Below are positions 1-6,883 of a DNA stretch of 9,307 bases, in pieces (within the stretch, counting starts at the first letter, position 1; each line of letters opens with the position of its first letter). Below the pieces are notes generated by a model. That model worked only from the letters and a program-made list of their open reading frames with translations. It had not been told where the DNA came from and did not search any database. The DNA is from Brevundimonas sp. (GTDB taxonomy: Bacteria > Pseudomonadota > Alphaproteobacteria > Caulobacterales > Caulobacteraceae). The stretch lies in NCBI GenBank assembly GCA_024711185.1, contig JANJTI010000067.1, positions 1-9,307 of the forward strand. Reading direction: 5' to 3'. The position numbers and the translations under genes were made by a program.

Positions 1-553
1 CGGCGGCCAGCGGCAGGGCGGCCGCAAACCCCATCAGCGCCCCCCAGTTGAAGGTCAGCCCCAGCCACGCCTGCGGCCACCAGGTGATCCGCTTCATGAA
101 GGGGTAGGCGGCGACGAGGGCGAGGGAGGCGACGCCGAGCAGGATCGCGGCCCGGTTCAGGGTCAGCAGCACCAGCAGGCTCACCAGCGAGCAGCCGATC
201 ACGAAGGCCCACGCCTGCTTCACGCTGATCCGTCCCGAGGGGATCGGCCGCATCGCCGTGCGCGCGACCCTGGCGTCGATGTCGCGGTCGACGATGTCGT
301 TGAAGGCGCAACCGGCGGCGCGCATCAGGCAGGCCCCGAGGGCGAAGCCGAGGAACAGCCAGGCGTCGTAGAGCTCGGGCGCCTTGCGGTACTGCGCCAG
401 CGCCAGGGCGATGCCCTGCCAGCCCGGCAGCAGCAGCAGCCAAATGCCGATCGGCCGGTCGAAACGGCCCAGCTTGAGCCACGGCTTCAGCCCCTCCGGC
501 GCATGCCGGTCGACCCAGTTGACGCCGGCGTCAGGCAGGGGGGCGGAGCTCAT
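1..553 (-). CDS. ubiA: 4-hydroxybenzoate polyprenyltransferase UbiA (3' end beyond window)
   Basis: UbiA is an inner-membrane enzyme that attaches a polyprenyl chain to 4-hydroxybenzoate, the first membrane step of ubiquinone synthesis. The window holds the first 184 residues; the family is usually about 290-320, so the C-terminal half with the second Asp-rich motif lies off the left edge. The start ATG at 551-553 gives MSSAPLPDAGVNWVDRHAPE. Next comes the typical N-terminal segment FDRPIGIWLLLLPGWQG (31-47) and the first Asp-rich Mg-diphosphate motif NDIVDRDID (85-93). RTAMRPIPSG (98-107) and further hydrophobic segments follow. No good Shine-Dalgarno precedes the ATG. The gene lies 46 bp downstream of ligD on the same strand, so co-transcription is plausible but not shown. 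The motif set separates it well from other UbiA-superfamily members such as heme O or chlorophyll synthases, which lack this N-terminal pattern. Confidence 0.93.
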   Translation of the reverse strand, partial: MSSAPLPDAGVNWVDRHAPEGLKPWLKLGRFDRPIGIWLLLLPGWQGIALALAQYRKAPELYDAWLFLGFALGACLMRAAGCAFNDIVDRDIDARVARTAMRPIPSGRISVKQAWAFVIGCSLVSLLVLLTLNRAAILLGVASLALVAAYPFMKRITWWPQAWLGLTFNWGALMGFAAALPLAA

Positions 554-601
554 GGCCGGGTTGTAGCGGGCGTCCGCCCTGCCTCCAACAGCCAGCTCCG
601 G

Positions 602-3199
602 TCAGAGACCCAGCTTCTTCAGCACCGGCCGCAGGTTCTCCTCCGCCGCGCGGAAGTCCTTCCACGGGTCCGGCTTCTTCAGCAGGGCGGCGGCCTCGTG
701 GAGCGTGAAGGCCCCGGGATCGAGCCCCTTCTTCACCTGGCCCCACGAAAGAGGAAAGGCGATCCCGGCCCCGGGGCGGGCGCGCGGCGACCAGGGGGCC
801 ACGGCCGTGGCCATACGGCCGTTGCGCAGGTAGTCGAGGAAGATCTTCCCGCCCCGCGCCTTCTTGGCCAGGGTCGTGGTGAAGCGCTCCGGATGGGCCC
901 GGCGCATGATCTCCGACACCTCCTTCGCGAAGGCCTTGCACTGGTCCCATTCGACGCGCGCCCTGGCGTCGGCGCGGATCGGCACGACCACGTGCAGCCC
1001 CTTGCCGCCGGTGGTCTTGACGAAGGGGGTCAGCCCCAGCCCCTCCAGCTCCTTGCGCACCATCTTCGCGGCCTCGATGACGTCGTCGAAGTCGAGGCCC
1101 TCGTCGGGATCGAGGTCGAAGGTGACCTGCTCCGGCGTCTCCGGGTCGCCTGGCCGGCAGCCCCACGGGTGCAGCTCCAGACCACCCGACTGGCCGATGG
1201 CCACCAGGCCGCCGACGTCGACGACGCCGACGTAGGGCTTGCGCTCCTTCACGTCAATCAGCTTCAGCCGGGGGTTGGAGCCCGGCATGGCGTGGCGCTG
1301 GAAGAACCTCTCGCCGGTGATCCCTTCGGGCGCGCGGATGATCGACACCGGCCGGTCGGCGACATGCGGCAGGATGCGCCCGGCCGCCATCTCGTAGTAC
1401 CGGACCAGTTCCGCCTTGGTGATCGCCGGTCGGCCGTCCACGGCGGGCCACAGCACCTTGTCGGGGTTGGAGATGGTCACCCCGGAGACGACCAGCTTGC
1501 CCTTGCGCGGCTTCTCGCCCGGCACGGTCAGGCCGGGCAGGTCGGCGGGGTCGCCCGGCTCTTTCGGGACCTTCGCCGGCGCCTGCGGGCGGTCGGTGAC
1601 CTCGGCGGCGGGCTTGTCGGCGCGCAGGCCCTTGAAGGCCGCCTGCCGGATGGAGCCGGTGTCGGTGTAGCCGCCGTGCTCGATCTCGGCGACGAGGGTG
1701 GGCGTGGTCCAGTGGGTCGTCAGGCCGGCGGTGCGGGTCTTCTTCGGCGCCCCCTTGCCGACGAACGGGCTGCGATCGGTCTCCGCCTTCTTCAGCGCGG
1801 GCAGCAGGGTCTTCAGGAGGGCCTGGTTGTAGCCCGTGCCCACCCGCCCGAGGTGGCGCAGGCCGTCCCTGTCGCGAACCCCGACGATCAGGGAACGGAA
1901 GCGGTCGCCCTCGGACGTCCAGCCGCCGATCACCACCTCGTCGCGGCCCCGGCACTTCGACTTCAGCCAGGTGGTCGACCGGCCGTCGGTGTAGGCCGCG
2001 TCCAGCTTCTTGGAGATGACGCCTTCCAGATCCATGCGGCAGGCGCTCTCGAGAATGGCCTGGCCGGTGGTGGCGAAGTGGTCGACATAGCGGATGCGCC
2101 CGCGCGCGGCCTTCGGGATGCGGTCGAGGTAGGCCTGCAGCCGCGCCTTGCGGTGCGACAGCGGCAGCTTGCGCAGGTCCTCGGGCCCCTCGAACAGCAG
2201 GTCGAAGGCGAAGTAGACGAGCTCCCCCGTCCGGCGCTCGGAAATCGCCGCCTGCAGGGCCGAGAAGTCCGGCATGTGATTTTCGGCCAGGGCGCACAGC
2301 TCGCCGTCGACGACGGCGTCCGGCCACTGCGCGGCGTCGGCCGCCAGCTCCGGGAACTTGTCGGACCAGTCCAGCCCCTTGCGGGTGCGGATGGTGGCGC
2401 GGCCGCCGCCCGAGGCGACCTGGAGGCGATAGCCGTCGAACTTGATCTCATGCGCCCAGCCGCTGCCCTGCGGCGGATAGTCGGCGACCTTGCACAGCTG
2501 GATCGGCACGAAGGCATGCGGCTTGCTCGCCTGCTCGGTCACCGCCGTCCGCGCCTTCGGCTTCGGCGGGGCCTTGCGAGCGGTCTTCTTCGGCGAACCC
2601 CAGGTCTTCCTGCCTTCGGCGATCTCGGCCAGCGAGCGGCCGGTGGTCACCGAGGCGTCGATCTCCATGTTGGCGTCGCCCTCGCCGGGGACGGCGAACT
2701 CGTCCTTCTCCTTGATCAGCAGCCAGTTGTTGCGCTTCGACGGCCTGCCGCGATCGCCCTTCAGCCGGATCAGGGCCCACTTGCCCGACAGGCGCTCGCC
2801 GTGGAGCACCATCTTGACGTTTCCGCGGGCGAAGGCGGCGTCGAGGTCGTCCTCCTGCGGCTCCCATTCGCCGGTGTCCCACATCTGCACCGTGCCCGCG
2901 CCGTAGTTGCCAGCCGGGATGGTCCCCTCGAACGAGCCGTAGTCCAGCGGATGGTCCTCAACCTCGACCGCCAGCCGCTTCACCGCCGGGTCGCGCGACG
3001 GGGCCTTGGTCACCGCCCAGGACTTGAGCACCCCGTCCAGCTCGATGCGGAAGTCATAGTGCAGCCGGGTCGCCGCATGGCGCTGGATCAGGTAGCGCAG
3101 CCCGGCCCGGCGGGCGCGGCCCTTCCTTCCTGCCGGCTCCGGCGTGGCGGCGAAGTTCCGCTTCTTCTTGTAGGTGTCGAGTTCGCCCTTGGCCGGCAT
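602..3199 (-). CDS. ligD: DNA ligase D (PE-ligase-polymerase), NHEJ end joining
   Basis: This 865-residue protein has all three LigD domains, in the order seen in Pseudomonas aeruginosa LigD (about 840 residues). The 3'-phosphoesterase domain (about 1-165) carries H41, H47, D49 and R51 in HAATRLHYDFR, plus H83 and Y87. The ATP-dependent ligase domain (about 220-520) has nucleophile K253 in EIKFDGYR, motif III FAFDLL (330-335), motif IV LEGVISKK (391-398) and motif V WLKSK (411-415), then an OB fold. The primase-polymerase domain (about 570-855) has the metal-binding pair D695/D697 in FDLDPDE, TTGGKGLH (729-736) and D789 in KIFLDYL. Lys/Ala/Pro-rich linkers separate the domains. In known systems LigD works with Ku to trim, fill and seal double-strand breaks; no Ku gene is visible here. 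The N-terminus MPAKGELDTYKKKRNF fits the family start, although no clear Shine-Dalgarno precedes it. All catalytic residues checked are present, so it should be active. Confidence 0.97.
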   Translation of the reverse strand: MPAKGELDTYKKKRNFAATPEPAGRKGRARRAGLRYLIQRHAATRLHYDFRIELDGVLKSWAVTKAPSRDPAVKRLAVEVEDHPLDYGSFEGTIPAGNYGAGTVQMWDTGEWEPQEDDLDAAFARGNVKMVLHGERLSGKWALIRLKGDRGRPSKRNNWLLIKEKDEFAVPGEGDANMEIDASVTTGRSLAEIAEGRKTWGSPKKTARKAPPKPKARTAVTEQASKPHAFVPIQLCKVADYPPQGSGWAHEIKFDGYRLQVASGGGRATIRTRKGLDWSDKFPELAADAAQWPDAVVDGELCALAENHMPDFSALQAAISERRTGELVYFAFDLLFEGPEDLRKLPLSHRKARLQAYLDRIPKAARGRIRYVDHFATTGQAILESACRMDLEGVISKKLDAAYTDGRSTTWLKSKCRGRDEVVIGGWTSEGDRFRSLIVGVRDRDGLRHLGRVGTGYNQALLKTLLPALKKAETDRSPFVGKGAPKKTRTAGLTTHWTTPTLVAEIEHGGYTDTGSIRQAAFKGLRADKPAAEVTDRPQAPAKVPKEPGDPADLPGLTVPGEKPRKGKLVVSGVTISNPDKVLWPAVDGRPAITKAELVRYYEMAAGRILPHVADRPVSIIRAPEGITGERFFQRHAMPGSNPRLKLIDVKERKPYVGVVDVGGLVAIGQSGGLELHPWGCRPGDPETPEQVTFDLDPDEGLDFDDVIEAAKMVRKELEGLGLTPFVKTTGGKGLHVVVPIRADARARVEWDQCKAFAKEVSEIMRRAHPERFTTTLAKKARGGKIFLDYLRNGRMATAVAPWSPRARPGAGIAFPLSWGQVKKGLDPGAFTLHEAAALLKKPDPWKDFRAAEENLRPVLKKLGL

Positions 3200-3338
3200 G
3201 GACGGTCAACGCGGCAGGCCGGCGAGCGTTGCCGCGCGCCGCCGGCGCGGGGCGGCGACGGCGAAAGGCCTTGCCAGCGGCGTCGGGCCGCGTACCACTT
3301 GCGTCCGCACAACCATGCGTCGCTCCAGGGGGTCCTCC
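3200..3338. promoter_or_regulatory. Divergent intergenic region, ligD (-) / M16 peptidase (+)
   Basis: These 139 bp separate the divergent starts of ligD and the M16 peptidase gene, so both promoters should lie here or just inside the flanking genes (inference). On the plus strand, TTGCCA at 3271-3276 is 16 bp from TACCAC at 3293-3298. That is a weak match to a housekeeping promoter and is given only as a candidate. No operator palindrome stands out, and I cannot place a promoter for ligD. Confidence 0.4.
3327..3332 (+). promoter_or_regulatory. Ribosome binding site deciding the M16 peptidase start
   Basis: AGGGGG lies 6 nt before the ATG at 3339. It favours that start over the upstream in-frame ATGs at 3315 and 3174. 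The chosen start also puts a standard signal peptide at the very N-terminus. Confidence 0.7.
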
Positions 3339-6152
3339 ATGCGCACCATTCGCCTTGCCCTGCTCGGAGGCGCGGCCTCGGCCGTCCTGCTCCTCGGCGC
3401 CGCCGGCGCCCAGGCCCAGACGGTCGATCTGGCCGCCGCCCCGGCCGCTGTCGCCGTCCAGAGCCGCGAGCAGCTGCCGCCGCTGCCCGAGGTGGACATC
3501 CCTTACACCCGGTTCGTCCTCAACAACGGCCTGACGGTCATCGTTCACGAGGACCACAAGGCCCCGATCGTGGCGGTGAACATCTGGTACCACGTGGGCT
3601 CCAAGAACGAGCCGCAGGGCAGGTCAGGCTTCGCCCACCTGTTCGAGCACCTGATGTTCAACGGCTCGGAGAACTACAACACCGACTTCTTCAAGGGCAC
3701 GGAACTGCTCGGCGCCACAGACCAGAACGGCACCACCAACACCGACCGCACCAACTATTTCCAGAACGTGCCGACCTCGGCGCTGGACTCCGTGCTGTGG
3801 TTGGAAAGCGACCGCATGGGCCACCTGCTGGGCGCCATCGACCAGGCGCGGCTGGATGAGCAGCGCGGCGTCGTCCAGAACGAGAAGCGGCAGGGCGAGA
3901 ACCAGCCCTACGGGCGGGTGTGGAACGCCATCACGGCGGCGACCTACCCGGACGACCACCCGTACGGCCACACGGTCATCGGCTCGATGGACGACCTGAA
4001 CGCCGCCGACCTGCCCACGGTGCAGCAGTGGTTCCGCGACTACTACGGCCCCGCCAACGCCACCATCGTGTTGGCCGGAGACATCACCCCGGAGGAAGCG
4101 CGGGAGAAGGTCGAGCGCTACTTCGGCGACATCCCCCCGGGGCCGCCGGTGACCCAGCCGGTGCAGATGATCGCGAAGATGACCGGCGAGCTGCGGGAGG
4201 TGATGTACGACCGGGTCGGGCAGCCGCGCCTCTACAAGGTGTGGAACACTCCGCCCGGCGGTTCGGCGGAGTCCGACTATCTCGGCATGCTGGCCCAGGT
4301 GCTGACCTCGGGCCGCAGCTCGCGGCTGTATCGCCGCCTCGTGTTCGACGAGCAGATCGCCACCCAGGTGGCGGCCTTCAACTCGGAACGCGAGATCGGC
4401 AGCCAGTTCATGGTCATGGTCACCGCCAAGCCGGGCCAGGACCTCGACCGCATCGAGGCCATCGTCGACGAGGAGATGGCGCGGCTGCTGCGCGACGGTC
4501 CGACCGCGATGGAGCTGGAGCGGGCCCGCACCAGCGTCGGCGCCGCCTTCATTCGCGGGGCCGAGCGCATCGGCGGCTTCGGCGGCAAGTCGGACATTCT
4601 GGCGGAAAGCCAGGTGTTTCAGGGAGACCCGGGCGCCTGGCGCGAATCCTACCAGCGCCTGCTGGCGGCCCGACCCGCCAACCTGACCGAAGCCGGACGG
4701 GCGTGGCTGACCGATGGCAGCTATTCGCTGCAGGTGCTGCCCTTCCCCGACTACGCCGCCAGCGGCCCCGGGGTGGACCGCAGCCAGGGCATGCCGCCCC
4801 CGGGCGCCACCGAGCAGGCCGTGTTTCCGAGCATCGAGCAGGCGCAGCTGTCGAACGGCATGAAGCTGCTGTTCGTCCGGCGCGAAAGCGTGCCGACAGT
4901 GTCGATGAACCTGATCCTCGACGCCGGAGCGGTGGTCGATCCCGACGCCCGTGCCGGATTGGCCCAGCTGACGCCCTCAGTCATGACCAACGGCACCGAC
5001 ACCCTCGACGCCCTCCAGATCAGCGACCGGCTGCAACTGCTCGGCGCCACCCTGGGGGCCGGGTCCGGGTCCAACTCGACCAATGTCTCGATGACGGCGC
5101 TGAGTTCGAGGCTGGATCCGTCGCTCGACCTCTACGCCGATGTGATCATGAATCCCGCCTTCCGGCCGGAGGACTTCGAACGCGCGCGGGCCCAGCAGCT
5201 CGCCGGCATCCAGCAGGCGGACCGCAACCCGGGCGCCATCGCCCGTCGGGTGCTGAACCGCGAGATCTACGGGCCCGACAACCCCTACGGTCGGCCGGCC
5301 TCCGGTACGGCGGAGACCGTGGCGGGCCTGACGCCCGCGGACGCCGAAGCCTGGCACGCGGCCTGGTTCCGACCCGACAACGCCACGCTCGTGGTGGTGG
5401 GCGACACCACCCTGGCCGAACTGACGCCGAAGCTGGAGCGGGCCTTCGCCGGCTGGCGCGCCCCGTCGACGCCCTTGCCGGCGCGTCCCGGACCGGCCGA
5501 TGCCCCGGAGCCGGGACAGCCGCGGGTGCTGATCGTCGACCGCGCCGGACCCCAGTCGACCATCCTCGCCGGCCGCGCCGTGGTGGCCTTCGATCCGGCG
5601 ACCGAGGCGGCCATCGACACCATGAACACCGCCCTCGGCGGCGCCTTCACCAGCCGCATCAACATGAATCTGCGCGAGGACAAGGGCTGGTCCTACGGCG
5701 CCGGCGGCGGCGTGCCCTACGGGCGCGGCGAGCGGATCTACTCGGTCAGCGCGGGCGTGCAGTCCGACAAGACCGCCGAGAGCCTGGTCGAACTGCGCCG
5801 CGAACTGACCGAGGTGGTCGGCGACCGCCCCCTGACCGACGAGGAGATCGCGGCGGCGCGCGCCAACATGGTCCAGGGCATGGCCGGCAACTGGGAGACC
5901 AACGCCGCCATCGCCGGCGAACTCCAGAACATGGTCGTCTGGGGGGTGCCGCAGGACTACTACGACACCTACGCCACCCGGGTGAGCAGCATGGACGGGG
6001 CGCGGGCGACAGAGGCGGCGCGGCAGATCGTCGGCGACGGGCCGACGACGTGGGTCGTGGTCGGGGATCGCGCCTCGATCGAGCCACGCATCCGGGCGCT
6101 GGGCATCGGCGAGGTGCAGGTGGTCGACATCCACGGCCGACCGGTTCCGTAG
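3339..6152 (+). CDS. Secreted two-domain M16 family zinc metallopeptidase
   Basis: This 937-residue protein belongs to the insulinase/pitrilysin-like M16 family and is predicted to be periplasmic. The first 27 residues form a signal peptide: Arg at 2 and 5, a hydrophobic core, and AQA-Q near residue 27. The N-terminal M16 half (about 50-290) has the inverted zinc motif HLFEH (100-104) and the downstream ligand region VVQNEKR with E182, about 78 residues later as the family requires. The C-terminal half (about 495-910) repeats the fold but has lost the site: the aligned stretch is GLAQLTPSV (540-548). It keeps the DKGWSYGAGG region (781-790), which in M16 proteins helps close the chamber and bind substrate. 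One active and one inactive half in a single chain is a known M16 arrangement. Substrates are probably unfolded peptides or signal-peptide remnants (inference). The open frame continues upstream to 3174, but the Shine-Dalgarno and signal peptide support 3339. A terminator follows the stop. Confidence 0.93.
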   Translation: MRTIRLALLGGAASAVLLLGAAGAQAQTVDLAAAPAAVAVQSREQLPPLPEVDIPYTRFVLNNGLTVIVHEDHKAPIVAVNIWYHVGSKNEPQGRSGFAHLFEHLMFNGSENYNTDFFKGTELLGATDQNGTTNTDRTNYFQNVPTSALDSVLWLESDRMGHLLGAIDQARLDEQRGVVQNEKRQGENQPYGRVWNAITAATYPDDHPYGHTVIGSMDDLNAADLPTVQQWFRDYYGPANATIVLAGDITPEEAREKVERYFGDIPPGPPVTQPVQMIAKMTGELREVMYDRVGQPRLYKVWNTPPGGSAESDYLGMLAQVLTSGRSSRLYRRLVFDEQIATQVAAFNSEREIGSQFMVMVTAKPGQDLDRIEAIVDEEMARLLRDGPTAMELERARTSVGAAFIRGAERIGGFGGKSDILAESQVFQGDPGAWRESYQRLLAARPANLTEAGRAWLTDGSYSLQVLPFPDYAASGPGVDRSQGMPPPGATEQAVFPSIEQAQLSNGMKLLFVRRESVPTVSMNLILDAGAVVDPDARAGLAQLTPSVMTNGTDTLDALQISDRLQLLGATLGAGSGSNSTNVSMTALSSRLDPSLDLYADVIMNPAFRPEDFERARAQQLAGIQQADRNPGAIARRVLNREIYGPDNPYGRPASGTAETVAGLTPADAEAWHAAWFRPDNATLVVVGDTTLAELTPKLERAFAGWRAPSTPLPARPGPADAPEPGQPRVLIVDRAGPQSTILAGRAVVAFDPATEAAIDTMNTALGGAFTSRINMNLREDKGWSYGAGGGVPYGRGERIYSVSAGVQSDKTAESLVELRRELTEVVGDRPLTDEEIAAARANMVQGMAGNWETNAAIAGELQNMVVWGVPQDYYDTYATRVSSMDGARATEAARQIVGDGPTTWVVVGDRASIEPRIRALGIGEVQVVDIHGRPVP

Positions 6153-6175
6153 AAGGGCGACGCCGACGGTTGCCA

Positions 6176-6210
6176 GGGGGGCGGGTCCGCGGACCCGCCC
6201 CTTCTTCTTT
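6176..6210 (+). terminator. Rho-independent terminator after the M16 peptidase gene
   Basis: An 11-bp GC-rich stem (6178-6188 pairing with 6191-6201) is a near-uninterrupted inverted repeat centred at 6189/6190. It is followed by TTCTTCTTT at 6202-6210. It begins 23 nt after the peptidase stop and lies between convergent genes. In the minus direction the same hairpin is followed by no T tract, so it should act mainly for the plus-strand gene, though it may also slow opposing transcription. Confidence 0.85.
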
Positions 6211-6218
6211 CGCGGGCC

Positions 6219-6740
6219 CTAATCAAGCGCCCGGCGCATTTCCGCGACGGCGTCGGCCGGCGGTCGCGTGCCCAGACCGCCGGCGTTGGCCAGCCACGCC
6301 TCCAGTCGCCCATTGACGGCGCGGCAGGGTGCGATGTCGACGGCGTGGGCGATGCAGACGGTCTGCAGGACCACGACCTCGGGGCCGGTGCAGGAAGCGC
6401 CGTCGCGCCAGCCCGACTCGCTCAGACAGCCGCTTCCGTACCGCCAGTGGTGTTCGCTGCCGGCCGCGCGGCCGTAGCGCCAGAAGTATGCGGAACCCGG
6501 CTGCGTGCCATAGCGCCAGAAGTAGGCCGACCCGCTCTGGTCGCCGAAGATCAGATAGTAGAACGATCCGGTGCGGTTCCCGTAGGACAGCTCGTGGCCG
6601 GAGGGGTAGCCCTCGCCGGACTCGAAGTAGTGGCGGGACAGCGGTCCCCGCCCGTATTCCCACTCCCGCTCGCCCCAGGCATGGCCTGGCGCGGTCTGGA
6701 GACCGGCGACGAGGGCGACGGCGAGAGCGGCGGCGATCAT
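6219..6740 (-). CDS. Small exported protein with 12-residue aromatic repeats, unknown function
   Basis: I do not recognise this 173-residue protein. Residues 1-21 form a hydrophobic leader ending GHA, consistent with Sec export and cleavage near A21. Its n-region has no Lys or Arg, which is unusual. Residues 29-112 divide exactly into seven 12-residue units. The best four (65-112) follow the pattern YGxxxGSxYxWR, with SGSAYFWR and PGSAYFWR nearly identical in adjacent units. The tail (113-173) lacks the aromatic repeat and has cysteines at 117, 129 and 139; with C105 in the last repeat this makes four, possibly two disulfides in the periplasm. The ATG at 6738-6740 is preceded by GAGGGAG and is the only plausible start, since an in-frame TGA at 6798-6800 has no start codon after it except this one. 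It lies 143 bp downstream of the epimerase gene on the same strand and faces the M16 gene. A cell-surface or glycan-contacting role is a guess from the exported aromatic repeats. Confidence 0.8.
   Translation of the reverse strand: MIAAALAVALVAGLQTAPGHAWGEREWEYGRGPLSRHYFESGEGYPSGHELSYGNRTGSFYYLIFGDQSGSAYFWRYGTQPGSAYFWRYGRAAGSEHHWRYGSGCLSESGWRDGASCTGPEVVVLQTVCIAHAVDIAPCRAVNGRLEAWLANAGGLGTRPPADAVAEMRRALD
6405..6656 (-). repeat. Seven tandem 36-bp coding repeats (12-residue units)
   Basis: These units encode residues 29-112 of the small exported protein. Units begin at residues 29, 41, 53, 65, 77, 89 and 101 without any indel. The first two are diverged and the last five are clear. At DNA level the two closest neighbours (residues 65-76 and 77-88) match at about 25 of 36 bases, and a 14-base identical stretch recurs exactly 36 bp apart (plus-strand 6475-6488 and 6511-6524). 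Several differences between them are synonymous, which points to older duplications held by selection on the protein rather than recent slippage. Confidence 0.85.
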
Positions 6741-6745
6741 GGAAG

Positions 6746-6752
6746 CTCCCTC
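6746..6752 (-). promoter_or_regulatory. Ribosome binding site of the repeat protein gene
   Basis: GAGGGAG on the minus strand lies 5 nt before the ATG at 6738-6740. It supports that start and argues that this small reading frame is translated. Confidence 0.65.
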
Positions 6753-6883
6753 GTCCTGGTCCGGTCGCCGACAGGCTGCGGGGCAGCCGGCGCGAGGTCA
6801 ATACGGCGGCCGTGTCGGAACCTGACGGGACCCGCAGGGTGAGGCCCGACCGCCGGCGGCGGCCGCGTCTCTCAATGGACCGC

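Noticed and set aside
565..576. Small hairpin GGGC-GTCC-GCCC between ligD and ubiA as a terminator or regulatory site.
   Set aside because: A 4-bp stem without a T tract is expected by chance at this GC content.
503..3859. A 1118-codon open frame on the plus strand across ligD and into the M16 gene.
   Set aside because: It lies antisense to ligD, which has complete catalytic motifs, and then overlaps the M16 gene in another frame. Its product is a low-complexity Arg/Gly/Ala/Leu/Val-rich string with no motif. GC-rich genes with G/C third positions produce such stop-free shadows.
3920..6316. A 798-codon plus-strand frame overlapping the M16 gene, and a 385-codon minus-strand frame at 4977-6134.
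   Set aside because: Both have shadow composition (Arg/Gly/Pro or Gly/Val/His-rich), while the M16 frame has a signal peptide, zinc site and family motifs over its whole length.
6223..6801. A 192-codon minus-strand frame overlapping the repeat protein, which begins farther upstream.
   Set aside because: It has Arg-rich shadow composition. The 6219-6740 frame has a leader, exact repeats and a good RBS directly before its ATG, so it is the coding frame.
6796..6801. TTGACC on the minus strand as a -35 element for the repeat protein gene.
   Set aside because: No acceptable -10 element lies 15-18 bp downstream in this GC-rich stretch, so a promoter is not supported. Read-through from the epimerase gene remains possible.
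6741..6883. GC-rich inverted repeats between the epimerase stop and the repeat protein start (near 6851-6860 and 6830-6840) as a terminator.
   Set aside because: The stems are very short and no T tract follows on the minus strand.
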